Part shown: positions 30,191-40,876 of the stretch, one piece after another
How positions within the stretch are numbered: the stretch's first letter is position 1
Layout: each line of letters begins with the position of its first letter
Origin: Camelus bactrianus
Lineage: Eukaryota > Chordata > Mammalia > Artiodactyla > Camelidae
Length of the DNA stretch: 64,000 nucleotides
Reading direction: 5' to 3'
Assembly (NCBI RefSeq): GCF_048773025.1
Contig: NC_133557.1
Coordinates: 21,530,001 to 21,594,000, forward strand
The notes under the pieces: model-generated
What the model was told of the DNA's origin: nothing
Seen by the model: the letters and a program-made list of their open reading frames with translations, nothing else
Database searches by the model: none
Program-made: the position numbers and the translations under genes

Positions 30191-30194
30191 CTGG

Positions 30195-30810
30195 GAATAC
30201 AGGGAGAATCTTGTTTCAGGCACTGCTGGATCAAGGACCCCGAATAATGCCAACAGAATGTGGGTTCTCACAGTCTTTTAGTTCTTCTCACACTGTTGGC
30301 TTTATTCTACACAGGGAGCTCCTGGCAGCTCCAGGCTTAATCCTGCCTGTCCAGGAACTCCGGAACAAAATGCCTCTCTTCTAATACTTGAACCACTCTC
30401 CCGACCTGAGTTACATGCCCAACTGTGCTCTGTGGCCAGGAAGCCGTGGCCCTGTGACTAACCAGTCCTGAGTTGCATGCAGCGGTGTGTTGATACAAGT
30501 CTAACAGCTGGTTTTGGGGAGTGATTTATACAAAAGGTTTGATTTGTAGTATTTGCCAAGTTACATAAATGTTCCCACCATAGCCAGTGCAAGTTACCAA
30601 TGGGATATCAACTGGCTTACAAAAGTGTAATTTCACCAGCAGCTCAAGCATATGTCTAACACTGCTGGCTCCCCTCTACTCAGGCAGTTGAGCCACCCCA
30701 TGCATTCCATGTGGACTGAGAGTAGTAAAGGAGTGGTTCCTTAAAGGAAAATCAGGGTGCAGTTATAAGAATGAGTGAATAAATGTTGCAGCGGCAAAAA
30801 CAACATAAGC
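30195..30810 (-). mobile_element. LTR-like relic, family A, split by an unknown insert
   Basis: Left part about 30195-30480 ('gcactgctggatcaaggacc', 'ctcctggcagctccaggctt'), right part about 30685-30810 ('ccatgtggactgagagtagt', 'gtggttccttaaaggaaaat', 'gcggcaaaaacaac'). Between them about 200 bp of a different, unnamed element. Confidence 0.7.
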
Positions 30811-30914
30811 CCATCCAGTGTCCAATGACGTCTATCCATCACACTGTATGCGTTCACACTTGCAGCCTTATTGCTAAATAAGAAATGTCCTCAAAATCTG
30901 AGAATGATAAGCCT

Positions 30915-31180
30915 TTATTCTCATGCTCCTGACTCTGCAGGTCTCAGCTGGGCTCAGCTGGTCAGTTCTGCTTCAGGCTGCAGGTACACTGGGCTGAGTC
31001 GGCCCCATGTGTTCCTCATCCTCTTTGGACCAGTGGTACCCACAGCAGCTCCAGAGACCAATTTAAACTTGTGGAAGGCTCTGCTTACAGGGCATTTGCT
31101 AACATTCCATTGGCCAAGCTCAGCAGGGGGACTGCGTAGTTCATGCCACCTACAGTGGGAGGCCCTGCAAAGTCACTAAG
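30915..31180 (-). mobile_element. Probable MLT1-group LTR fragment (MaLR fossil)
   Basis: 'tcagctgggctcagctggtc', 'aacattccattggccaagct' and 'gtgggaggccctgcaaagtca' fit the reversed middle of a MaLR LTR. Confidence 0.5.
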
Positions 31181-31289
31181 TGCTCACAGGTTAGTGACAA
31201 GCTACTATACATATTGTTTGTGTTATTCTGCAAATCTCTTTGTTTACTTAAAGCCTTGTGGACGTTCATCTGGGCCAGTAGGTATAGAT

Positions 31290-31378
31290 CTAACAGGTTC
31301 TTTTGAATATTTGCATAAAATTCCATCCTGTAAACATACCACAATTAATGACCATTCTACTAATGGACTCATGATGCA
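31290..31378 (-). mobile_element. Old L1 fragment
   Basis: 'tgcataaaattccatcctgt', 'accacaattaatgaccattc', 'tactaatggactcatg' match the reverse L1M 3' part. Confidence 0.6.
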
Positions 31379-31392
31379 TGTTTATGTCATAT

Positions 31393-31562
31393 TGTTACTG
31401 AGTCCAAACTCGTTCTGCTTGCTGCACTACAGGCCAGTAAATCAGGAGACGAGGTGTTGGGGCAAGGAATAGGGACTTTATTCCCTGTTATTCCGCAGAC
31501 TGAGAAGATGACAGGCTAATGTCCTGGAGAACCATCTTCCCCAAGTCAGAATTCAGGCTCCT
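31393..31562 (-). mobile_element. Retroviral LTR fragment (fossil)
   Basis: On the minus strand the piece contains an AATAAA and ends GGACTCAGTAACA, a CA terminus as at LTR 3' ends. It is less decayed than the MaLR relics, so probably younger. Family not settled; only the 3' part (about 170 bp) is seen and it looks broken off. Confidence 0.55.
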
Positions 31563-31742
31563 ATATTTGTAAGTAAAGTTTTATTGGAACACAGCCAAGC
31601 TCATCCATTTACATAAGTTCTATAGCTGCTTTCCCACTACCCCGGCAGAACTGAGTCACTGAGACAGAGACTGAATGGGTCCCCAAGCCTAAAATATTTA
31701 CTGTTTGGCTCTTTACAGAGAAGGTTTTCTAACCCCTGCTCC
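31563..31742 (-). mobile_element. hAT-type element ('GGTCGGCAAACT' family)
   Basis: 'taaagttttattggaacaca', 'ctatagctgctttcccacta', 'ggcagaactgagtcactgag', 'aaaatatttactgtttggct', ending near 'ctaacccctg'. Same family as 45007, 45546 and 63938. Confidence 0.85.
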
Positions 31743-31978
31743 ATAAGATGGAGTCCCCACCATGGAGATTCTGGTGAAAAGGAAAAATGTGTATGTTTAA
31801 AATTTTTAATATTGACCTAATTATTTCCCCCAAATTAGAATATTCCTTCTTTATTAAAGTTATACATCTTATTGTGAAAATAAAGTTAGATACGGAAATG
31901 TATGAAGAAGAAAACCCACTCCCCCACTGCAGGAATTATCAGTTTGGTGTGGTAGTTCCAGTCAATATGATCAACACA

Positions 31979-31996
31979 GACACGCGCGTGCGCACG

Positions 31997-32045
<49 letters not shown>

Positions 32046-32074
32046 CCTTCCTTCCTTCCTTTTTTTTTTTTTTA
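31979..32074. repeat. (CG/CA)n alternating tract, then (CTTCC)n and T run
   Basis: ACACGCGCGTGCGCACGCGC is followed by about 20 CA units to about 32042, then CTTCC repeats and 12 T. The first part holds an 18-bp perfect palindrome at 31983-32000. Confidence 0.97.
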
Positions 32075-32347
32075 AAAAACAAGAATGGGATCAGTTTATT
32101 TCTGTAGCTATTATCCCCGAAATACTTCTGTATTATCCTGTCCTCTTTCCAATGGCTCATATCCAAAGGGATCATTGCAGGTATTTGGACACAAAAATCC
32201 TAGCAACCAGTGAGTGCCCTTCAGAATAGAATTTCAGTTCAACACGTTGAAACCTAGAATATTTGTTGGCTCTGAGAAGATAATAACCACACGTTTCAAT
32301 GCCCTACATTCTGGAAGAAGCCATGCTCACATGACTCTCGTACTTCA
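32075..32347. other. No recognisable feature
   Basis: Unique-looking sequence between the microsatellite and an L2. Confidence 0.45.
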
Positions 32348-32520
32348 GATCACCCACTGGCTTCCCAGTTCACTGAGTTAAAAATTCTAAATGCTTATCA
32401 AAGCCTGCAAGGCCCTCCGCGACCCGGCCCTCAGCCACTCCTCTTGTGCTGCTCTCTCCCTTGGTCTTCGTGCTGTCTTTCACTTCCTCAAAGTTGCACC
32501 GAGCTCTTTCTGGGCTTGTC
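32348..32520 (+). mobile_element. L2 LINE fragment
   Basis: 'actggcttcccagttcactg', 'atcaaagcctgcaaggccct', 'cgcgacccggccctcagcca'. Confidence 0.95.
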
Positions 32521-32529
32521 CTGGGTTAG

Positions 32530-33078
32530 TCAGAATTCTTTCAGTTACAAGGGACAGAGACCCAATTCAAACTGGCTTAAGCCCAAAGAAGTGAGTTGAT
32601 TCATGCCGTGGAAAAGTCCCGGAGAAGGTTGGAATAAGGAGTGGATGGCTCATCCGCATTGGTTGCCTCTAGTCTTTATTGGATTAGATTCATTCTCAGT
32701 CTCTCCCAAAGGGCTGTAAATACTAAACTTGCATCCTCATTAGCTACCCTAGTGGAAAGAGTCGTATTCTCACTTCCTCCCAGTCGCTCTAGAGAAGAGC
32801 CTATGGATGACACTTACTGAATCAGTCGGGGTCAAGTGACTATCCCTGAACCGATTGCTGTGACAATACACTGGTAAGTATGTATCAGGATACACTGATG
32901 AGCCAGCCCTGGGTCTTGTATCTTCCACCTTGCCCACCATTGCTGGAGGAGGAATCTGGCCCACCTGAAACTTTTGCACTGCGGCCAGGGAGTTCCCCAA
33001 ATGGAAACCAAGGTGCTGGTACCAGAAAAGGAAAACAGCTACTGGCAGGCAAAGACGATGCCTGTCATTGCCTGCCCG
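32530..33078 (-). mobile_element. LTR-like relic, family A, near full length
   Basis: 'gttagtcagaattctttcag', 'aactggcttaagcccaaaga', 'tccctgaaccgattgctgtg', 'aaatggaaaccaaggtgctg' and 'ctggcaggcaaagac' span most of the reversed family. Old, non-coding. Confidence 0.8.
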
Positions 33079-33199
33079 CAACACCCCTCCCCCACTTTTC
33101 ACCATGACAACAGAGTTATTCTTTGTAGCTTTGGTAGAAGAGACAAAAGATTGAAAATGGCACAAATGTCTGTTAAAATAAGGAGCTAGCACAAGTTGT
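33079..33199. other. No recognisable feature
   Basis: Short unassigned gap. Confidence 0.4.
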
Positions 33200-33346
33200 G
33201 GCTTTCCAAATGTGGTTCTACGATCAGCAGCAGCACCTGGAAACTTGTGAGAAATGCAAATTCTCAGGCCCCACCCTCATCTCCTGGGTGGGCGGAGCAG
33301 GCCTCCAGGTGATACTGATGCACATGTAAGTTTGAGAACCACTGAG
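33200..33346 (-). mobile_element. MER5A (hAT-Charlie) copy
   Basis: 'gcacctggaaacttgtgaga', 'aatgcaaattctcaggcccc', 'ctccaggtgatactgatgca' and 'agtttgagaaccactg'. Well preserved. Confidence 0.97.
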
Positions 33347-33549
33347 TTTGAATATTAATATTTAATCGTAAAATAGAAAGCCATTGGGTGTTTCAGTTTC
33401 AGAAACCCTTTTCTTAGAGGCTTAGAATTTGAATAAGAGCAAGTTCTTCATTAGTTGCAAATGCCACAATCACTTTTCTGGTGCTAAACGTGGCCCTTTT
33501 GTGCCATTGCTCTCATAGCTTCTGTGCTAGACCCTATATGTGGGCTCTC

Positions 33550-34165
33550 TCAGCATCTATCCTCAAAACTCTCCTCTTTTACCTAAAGGCCAGAAGGCTA
33601 AGAATGAGATTTTTCCAGCTCCTTCTCTCCCTGAAGCTAGGGGTGGCTGTAAAAGGAAGCCTGCTGAGGGGTCCTGGAGAAGCTTTTGTTCCCTTCCCCA
33701 GCTTCAATAGGGACAAATGCAACTAGCGAAGTCTTCTTTCCTTCCCCATTGTTCTTGTCTGGAACATGAATGTGATGAGCAGAGGTGCATGGCCACCTTG
33801 CAGCCAGGATATGAATGCCAACAGGCTAAAGATGTTGCAGCAGGAAAGGAGGAGCCCAAGACACTGAGTCACTACACCAGCCTTGGACTGCCGTCTCCTG
33901 ATTTCGTTTTTTTCTTTTTTTTTTTTAAATTAAAAACATTTTTTTGTGGGTGAGGAAATTAAGTTTACTTGTTTATTTTATTTTTAGAGGAGGTACTGGG
34001 GATTGAACCCAGGACCTTGTGTATGCTAAGCATGTGCTCTACCACTGAGCTATACCCACTCACCCCTCTGATTTCTTATCTTAGGAGAAAAAGAATCCTC
34101 CTTTGTTTAAGCCACTGTATGTCAGGCTACTTGTTACTTGCAGCCAAATGCATTCCTAATAGAAG
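33550..34165 (+). mobile_element. LTR-like relic, family B, split by a SINE
   Basis: 'aagctaggggtggctgtaaa', 'agccttggactgccgtctcc', then after the SINE 'ttgtttaagccactgtatgt' and 'acttgcagccaaatg'. Old, non-coding. Confidence 0.72.
33906..34067 (-). mobile_element. Vic-1 SINE nested in LTR-like relic
   Basis: Minus copy with long tail. CTGATTTC at 33898-33905 and 34068-34075 flanks it. Confidence 0.95.
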
Positions 34166-34189
34166 TACTGTAGTCTTTTCTGACCCTGT

Positions 34190-34940
34190 TTGAGATCTTA
34201 AAAAAAAGGCAAATGTATGGACTCCAAATTACAGAAAAGAAAAACATTAGGAATTAATATGACTATAAAACAGAACTTTATAGCAGCATTATTAACTGTG
34301 AAATTCAGTCTTTATAAAAATGCTCCTGTACATGGAAAGCAATTTGTCAGTTAGACTGTCTTACTTTGCAAGAATGCAAAGTGACATGTGGTCATTGCCA
34401 AGAAGCCATAGCCCACAGCAAACTCAATGAATAATAATCTAATAATTTGAATTACAAAAATAATGTCAAAATTTTCTACAAACAAAACAAACTAATGCAA
34501 AATATGGGTACATTTGAAAACCTCTTACAAGACACGAGGTGGAACATTCCAAAGGAAAGTGTCCTTGGAATAACTGTTCATTGTCACATTCAGGATCATC
34601 ATAGGACATCTCTAGAGCTTGATGAAATTCATTATACTTTAAGCCAGATTAGTATCCGAGATTCTAAGATAAGAAAACTTAGCCAAAATAAGCTTTAGGA
34701 GCAGGTAGAGTGAGTGATTAGCTTTTTTTTTGTTGTTTGAAACATCGACCCTTCAGGGTCAGTGCTGTGACTGTCCCCTGTATCAGTTCATTCCTTCCTC
34801 TGTTATGTAGACCACTGTTATTCTGCATCAGCTGTCACTCATAGCCAAAAATGGATCAAAATCGATACATATCCTTTTGATTTTTTTAAAATATATGCAT
34901 GTGAAAAAAATGTACTTTATGGATAGTGGTGGTGGTTGCA
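34190..34940. other. Repeat-poor AT-rich stretch
   Basis: About 750 bp with no repeat I recognise, and only ordinary short frames. Could be single-copy regulatory or neutral DNA. Confidence 0.45.
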
Positions 34941-34944
34941 CCAC

Positions 34945-35089
34945 ATTTTTTTATTATTGTATTTAATTATTTTAGCAGGATTGTGGTAGGTCATTAGGCT
35001 TATTTACTTTTAGATGAGATACTGAGGATTGAACCCAGGATCTCATGCATGCTCAGCCCGTGCTCTACCACTTGAGCTATCCCTTCCCT
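34945..35089 (-). mobile_element. Vic-1 SINE, diverged
   Basis: Reverse head 'gctctaccacttgagctatc'. The tail region 'gtggtaggtcattaggctta' shows more change than most copies. No clear flanking duplication. Confidence 0.92.
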
Positions 35090-35099
35090 GATTTACCTC

Positions 35100-35235
35100 A
35101 TCTTTTAGATGGCTGCATAGTGTGCCTTTGGATATCTGGCTTAGAGTATGCCCTATTAACGGACGTTTAGGCTGTCTCCAACTTATTACTACTACAAACA
35201 GTGCTATAGTGAATATCCTTTCTCATGCTTTAGAT
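35100..35235 (-). mobile_element. Old L1 (L1ME type) fragment
   Basis: 'gatggctgcatagtgtgcct', 'acggacgtttaggctgtctc', 'tactacaaacagtgctatag'. Confidence 0.8.
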
Positions 35236-35645
35236 ATAGGCAGTCGTGTACCAGAACAGGCTTGTTCCTGCTCCAGAAAGCCAAGTGTTCAAAAGTCAGG
35301 AATTGTAAGAGCCAATTGCCAAACTGTAGGTAGCTTTAAATCAGCATTGGCAGAAGAATTTACACCACAGGAATTAGCAAATGCTGTAAATCAGGATGTT
35401 TCTTCCCCACCCAACCTCCTGACCTCAAAAGCCCATTTACCACTACACCCCTGCTAAAGGGGGGTCTAAAGGGCTCCAGAGGTCAGGAGTCAGAGATCAA
35501 GTCATTTAGCACCAAGAAATCAGAACAAGCTTTGTCCAGAAGAGAGAAACTTGTTGCTCAGGGGAGGAATTGAGGTCTGGGAAGCTGATTGACTTTTCCT
35601 CCAAACTATGGACGTTTGAAGTAAACTAGGGAATTATGAGGATGT
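35236..35645. other. Unassigned, possibly an old repeat
   Basis: 'ccaagtgttcaaaagtcagg' and following have a repeat-like feel, but I cannot name a family. Confidence 0.35.
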
Positions 35646-35649
35646 GGGT

Positions 35650-36145
35650 TCTTTTTTTTTTAAATAGATATGTTCCTTCTCATATTCTTTTTCATTATAG
35701 ATTATTACAAGTTATTGAATATAGTTCCTTGTATTACAGTAGGACCTTGTTGTTTATCTATTTTATATAAAATAGCTAGTATCTGCAAATCCCAAACTCC
35801 TAATTTACCCCTCCCTTTGCCCTTTCCCCCCGGGAACCATACATTGGTTTACTATGACTGTGAGTCTGTTTCTATTTTGTAGGTAAGTCCATTAGTGTCT
35901 TTTTTTTTTTTTTTTTAAGATTCCACATATGAGTGATATCATATGGTATTTATCTGGCTTGCTTTCTTCACTTAGTATGATAATCTCTAGGTCCATCCAT
36001 GTTGCTGCAAATGGCATTATTTCGTTCTTTTTTGTGGCTGAGTCTTTTTTTTTTAATTGAAGTATAATTGACCTACAACACTGTTAGTTCCAGTTGCACA
36101 ACATAGTGATTCGATATTTCTGTATGTTACAAAATGATCACCATG
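35650..36145 (-). mobile_element. Younger L1 3' end, two pieces
   Basis: About 35650-36045: 'ttattacaagttattgaata', 'tagttccttgtattacagta', 'tccatccatgttgctgcaaa'. About 36046-36145: a second L1 3' tail ('attgaagtataattgaccta'). Two 3' ends in tandem on the same strand imply two insertions or a rearranged one. Confidence 0.92.
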
Positions 36146-36149
36146 AGGG

Positions 36150-36860
36150 TGGGGATAATCATAAGATGCTCGTCAGTTTGGGTTTAATACACAAATGCCA
36201 TGGTCACTAGATGGTATTGCCTGGAGCTGAGATCAAAGATGATTACACAAAGTCAAAGATTCCTTCCCTGTTTGTGGTAGAGATCAAGTAGGAAAATGGA
36301 TGCAAATATTCGGAAAGGCATAAAATAGCCTCTTGAAATATTAGGTAAATGTTAGGAAATCTACACACAGTGATTTCTGCTACAATTACCACCTTTCTAA
36401 AGGAAAAATTGAATCCTTCTTGGTCCCGGAGCAGTAACATTGCAATGTGTAGTACTTCGTCCCTGCATCCCCTTAACATCCATCATTTCACGCCCCCAGG
36501 AGAGGAAAGATACAGGATTAGGAAAAAACAAAAAGTCCCCTCCGTAATTGATGACCGTATTTGTGGAGGTTAAAGACGCAGTTTGGCTTCATCAGATTGT
36601 GAACTCGGCTCTTTTAACAGCAGGTATAATCATCCACATTCTTGTGTAATTCACACTTGACATGAAAATCTAGAAAGCAAAATATTTCTGATTTAAGATG
36701 CACTTTGTTCCTGGGACTCCTGGGACTCCCTGTATCCTCCCTCCCTAGTCCTGGGGGGCATCCAGACAGGACAAAGAATCCTTCCCTCCCTCCTTTCTTC
36801 GGAGATTCCTTTCTCAAGGGCCCTAACCCCCTGCTCTGGGAAATGCTGGCAGCTCTTTCT
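36150..36860. other. Repeat-poor stretch
   Basis: About 700 bp without recognised repeats; no exon supported. Confidence 0.45.
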
Positions 36861-36861
36861 T

Positions 36862-36925
36862 TTTAAAATTTTAAAAAATTGTATTGAAGTATAGTCAGTT
36901 TGCAGTGTTGTGTCAATTTCTGGCA
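36862..36925 (-). mobile_element. 64-bp L1 3' tail insertion
   Basis: 'gtattgaagtatagtcagtt' is the reverse L1 3' UTR. TGGCAGCTCTTTCTT (36847-36861) and TGGCAGCGCTTCCTT (36926-36940) are the probable duplicated target, two mismatches. Confidence 0.85.
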
Positions 36926-36940
36926 TTGGCAGCGCTTCCT

Positions 36941-37850
36941 TAATGTATGAATTGTCCCCACATAATAGGGGATTGAAAGAGGGGCAGTGTTGGGGGAGAA
37001 AGCACCCATTTCAGCAGCTCTGAAACCAGAGCCACCATAGTAAACTCCGGCTGTCTCTTGTCATTTCAGTGAGGGGCTGCTCCAGGGGGTGGCTGGGTGC
37101 AGTGGTCAGCTGGGTTTCCTAAATATGAGTTCAAGGTGGGTTACAAGTGGCCACTCACAATATGAGATGTCAGGAGGGGGTAGTTCCTGACCCAGGAGAA
37201 CACTCAAGACAGATGGCTTTGCTCATGCGAGGAAGCAGCCCTGTGTGTGGCTGCCGTGTGTCCCAGCCCAGCCTTTGCTTCCTTCCCGTCAACTGCAGAA
37301 CATGGGCGCTCAGAGACCACAGGCAGGAAGAGAAGGACGCTCCAACGCCATCACCCTGTAGAAATCAGGGTAAAATGCTTCAGTGGAGGGGCCTGGATGC
37401 TGTGGGGAGAAGGAGGGCCATCCAGGCAGCCCAATCTGGCTCGTCTTCACATCCCTCCTCCCTCTCCACCGTGGAAGCTCTCCTCATAGACCAAATTCTC
37501 TGCAGGAATGAGACATGTGGACTCTCAGTCCTTAGCTTGGGGCCCAGATCCAGGCCTCCCACTGTGGCTCCCAGACCTCAACAGACAGGGCTGAGCATTG
37601 ACAATCCAGCACAACTTTGGTAACTCCATGCTGGTATTTCTTTCTTCTTTTTAGCTTTTTCTTAAATTGTGAACCTCAGAAAATGAAAGTGGCTTGGGTT
37701 CCTCTCCACCTGTGAGATACTTTATGAGCCACAAGCATCTGGTTTTTGAGCTGGGAAGTTCTGGCCTGCTTCCTGCTCCACCGCCTCATTAGAGCCCCTG
37801 ATGTCAGCCCCGCAGTGAGGTTGCAGGTGGGACCTTTGGAAAGATGGTGT
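36941..37850. other. No recognised feature; GC-rich middle
   Basis: A 158-codon frame at 37147-37623 starts at GTG, overlaps an 80-codon frame in another phase, and shows no domain. I do not accept it as a gene. Confidence 0.45.
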
Positions 37851-37854
37851 CTTG

Positions 37855-38315
37855 GGTTGGGTTCCTCCAGAAGCTAGCCAGAGACAAAGATTCCAGCACC
37901 ATAGTTCATTTGGGAGGTGATTGCAGGAGGCCCCAGTGGAGGAGTGAGGCCGTAAAGTGGGGGAGGGAAGACAGCCACTGCAGGTGTTAATCAGCAGGTT
38001 ACCACCATGAGCAAGTGGGGTGCAAAAACTCTCTGGGGGCTTCTGGGAGATTCCAAGGCACGTAGACCATATCTCAAGTTGATCCCACCTAAGGGCTGAG
38101 CGACATCCCTGTTGCTGTGGGCTGCTCCTGGGATAGCTCCCCAGCACTCCCACTGCCCAGAGCAAGGTCCACTCATGCCAGAGAACATTCTCAGGTGGAG
38201 AATCACAGGTGTGTGCAGTAGGCACCCTCGCCCCCAATTCGGTGGCTTGTGTTCGAAGTGCATCTCCATTTTTTAGGGAGAGCTCTGGAAACTGCAGTCA
38301 CTCGTGGACCACTGA
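37855..38315 (-). mobile_element. Possible LTR-like relic, unresolved
   Basis: 'gggttgggttcctccagaag' and later blocks resemble a reversed old LTR family, but the match is weak. The 171-codon frame on the minus strand falls here and is not a gene. Confidence 0.3.
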
Positions 38316-38324
38316 ATCATGGAG

Positions 38325-38815
38325 CAGTACTTACTAGATCACTCATTTATTATCAAAGGATGTTGAAGGATATGAGTCAATGGCCAGATGAAGAGATAAA
38401 CATCGGGTGAGGTCCGGAACAAAGGAACTTCTCTCCTTGATGGGGCCTGGCAGGATGGCACGTGGAAGCATTCTGGTTCCCCGCATGGAAGCGCTCCAAA
38501 AAAGAACCAAAAAGGTGTCTTTGGGGTTTTTTTGTGGGGAGGCTTCAAAACATAGTCTTGATTGACTAAGTCACTGGCCGATGGCAATTTGTTCAACCTC
38601 AAGTCCCTCCCAGCCCCTGGGGTATCAGAGGATGAGACTGAAAGTTCCAATCCTCTAATAAGGTGGTGGGTGCTCCTGGCAACAAGCCCCCTGCCCTTGG
38701 GTGGGGAATTGAGGGCAAGACCAAGTCGTATCCCACTGTTCTTATCTTTCAAAAAATTCCAAGGGTTTGGGGGGCTGCGAGCCAGGAACTGTGGATGTAT
38801 ATGGGTCATCTGAAT
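38325..38815 (-). mobile_element. LTR-like relic of an ERV (fossil)
   Basis: On the minus strand: 'ccccaaagacacctttttgg', 'ttctttttt', 'gcttccacgtgccatcctgc', 'gatgtttatctcttcatctg' and an AATAAA near the end fit a retroviral-type LTR with U3-R order. Broken; the family name is not settled. A 156-codon frame here is a by-product. Confidence 0.55.
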
Positions 38816-38994
38816 GACCCCAATATGCTTTTCTGTAAATTACAATACAGCACACCAGCATTTGTTTTTCAATTTATTCTGATTTGGGGTGAGGGAAGAG
38901 GATGTTGCTTTTTAGGACCTGGAAAATTCCAGCAACAGTTAAGGCCTGAATAATGCCACTGGTGGTTTTGATGGGGGAAGAAGGGAGGAACAGT

Positions 38995-39480
38995 TTCCAA
39001 AATCTATCAAAGGACATTGATGTGATTGCACAATTGTTTTCCAGCCAAAGGAGCAAATTGAACTATTTTTTAATGTCAGATGCTAAATAGCCCGGAGAAA
39101 AATGTAATATATTATAAGCAATAAGCAACAGCCGTGGACATATGTCAATCCCTTTCAGCGTAATAGAGTGGAGAGTCCTGGGTTAACATTCCCCACTCCC
39201 AACCAGTACCCTCAAGGAGTTAACATTCTCGGATGTCTTAAACAGAACAAGGGTTATGCATTCTTAGCCACTGGGGCTTCTGATTTGAAAGCCTTTCCTT
39301 GAACTTGTCTCAATCTATCTTGGATTCAAATAAAATGTTCCGATTACATTTCCAGAGTGGCTGTGTTAATTAATGATGATGATCAGACGTAATGAAAGGA
39401 GGAATTAGTAAGCCAGTCCCTGGCTGTTTTCATATAAAGGGAGAGTGCTAACAAGTGCTAATGGCTTGACAAGGAGAGTT
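38995..39480. other. Repeat-free block rich in homeodomain-type motifs
   Basis: No repeat found in about 480 bp. It holds ATTGCACAAT (39025-39034, C/EBP type), the palindrome GACATATGTC (39137-39146) and a TAAT-rich piece TTAATTAATGATGATGATCA at about 39366. The look is that of a developmental enhancer, but conservation cannot be tested here. Confidence 0.3.
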
Positions 39481-39794
39481 CACCTCCTTGGGAGCTTTCG
39501 ACCTGCAGTCATATCCTGAAATTACCCCACAGGCTGCTGTAAGCAACTGGGTGTTTGATCTTCCTCATGTAAGGAGGGCCATATACACTCAGATTTCTCT
39601 ACTGGATTCCTCCTAGAAAAACAGAGCATCCAAGCCACCACAAGCAAAATCCTACCACTCTGCCCATTGACTTCATAGCTGTGTCATCCTGTAATATATA
39701 TCATTTTGCTCTTGTGTGATGTTATGTTGCATTATTTTATAATGTTACATTTTGTAATGTTGTATATATTGTATTTGATTTGTTAGTTTGTTAT
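39481..39794. other. Unassigned; imperfect AATGTTA-type repeats
   Basis: About 39718-39770 has repeated GTTATGTTG / AATGTTACA / AATGTTGTA pieces. Otherwise nothing recognised. Confidence 0.5.
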
Positions 39795-39895
39795 CTGTCT
39801 CACAAGAATTAGAACTCCCTGAGGGCAGTGGCTGGGTATCATTCACCTCCGTAGCCTCAGTAACTAGATGAGTGTACAGTCAGTATTCATAATAT
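39795..39895 (+). mobile_element. L2 LINE 3' end
   Basis: 'gaactccctgagggcagtgg', 'ctgggtatcattcacctccg', 'tagcctcagtaactagatga'. Confidence 0.75.
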
Positions 39896-39904
39896 GTTTT
39901 TGGT

Positions 39905-40020
39905 TGGGGGTGAGGGTATAGCTCAGTAATAGAGCATGTGCATAGCATGCATGAGGTCCTGAGTTCAATCCCCAGTACCTCCATTAACAAAAAAGGGAAA
40001 AAATTATAAACAAAACAAAA
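39905..40020 (+). mobile_element. Vic-1 SINE
   Basis: Head GGTGAGGGTATAGCTCAGTA, B box GAGTTCAATCC. Tail is A-rich ('aaaaaagggaaaaaattata') without the usual C-rich ending. Confidence 0.95.
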
Positions 40021-40029
40021 ACCAAAATT

Positions 40030-40870
40030 ACATTGTTACAGTGAAAAATGAGAGATATTAAATGTCCATTAATAGGGGACTGGTTACAGGTATAAAGGTA
40101 AATTGTGGTATATTCATGTTGTGGATTATAGAGTCATTTATAATATGTTAAGTGGAATGTAACAGAAAATCTAATTCAGACTGAATATGGGGATCGCTTA
40201 GGGCAGTTGCTCATAAACCTGGAAAGTCCCTAGAAACACAGGTGGGTTTGGTTGATTCAATTCACTGAGTGAACTTGATGATGTTATCGAGGGCAAGGTT
40301 TCTTCCAATTTATCTGGTCTTCTCCTGTGGCAGCTACTAGAAGCAAGAGCTGACTTCCAACCCCATGATCACAGGATGGCTGCCACAGCTCCAGCAGTTG
40401 CATGATTCCTCAGTCATTCAGGGATAGAGAGAGAGTTCCTCTCCCAGAAAATGCCCCAGAAAATCTAGTTTCTCACTGGCTTAAATCAAGCTATGTGCCC
40501 ACCCTCAATCTGAGACTTGTAGCCAGGAGATTGGCTTATGTGAATTAATTTGGGTTTGTGCTACATGCCCTAGAGCTGGGTGTACACTCAGCTTTCCTTA
40601 AGATACTTGGGCCATACAGGGGAAGTGTGGTGATCAGAATAAAAACTCAAGCCTTTTCCAAAGAAAATATAATCTATTTTCTATGGTTACATTTCTATGG
40701 TAAAATTTTTACATTTATGTGAAAAGATACTATTTCCTATGGTTGTGGATATATCTATGGAAATTCATACTAAGAATTCTGGAAGGATCCACTGCAAACC
40801 TATGTTAGTGTTTACTTCTGGGGAGGGGCCTCAGACTGCAAACTGTTGTCAAAGTTTATTTTGGATTTAC
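40030..40870 (+). mobile_element. Old L1 3' pieces flanking an LTR-like relic
   Basis: About 40030-40130 ('aaatgtccattaataggggac', 'aattgtggtatattcatgtt') and about 40620-40870 ('gaattctggaaggatccact', 'tgtttacttctggggagggg'). Confidence 0.72.
40135..40620 (-). mobile_element. Ancient LTR-like relic (family A or B)
   Basis: 'catgatcacaggatggctgc', 'cacagctccagcagttgcat', 'gcttaaatcaagctatgtgc'. Diverged; sits within L1. Confidence 0.55.
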
Positions 40871-40876
40871 CTAGAA

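Noticed and set aside
37147-37623. 158-codon plus frame in GC-rich unique DNA.
   Set aside because: Starts at GTG, overlaps another open frame, and has low-information Ser/Pro/Arg-rich composition. No splice or domain evidence.
37722-38809. Two minus-strand frames of 171 and 156 codons.
   Set aside because: They fall in LTR-like relics. Length is explained by GC content and chance.
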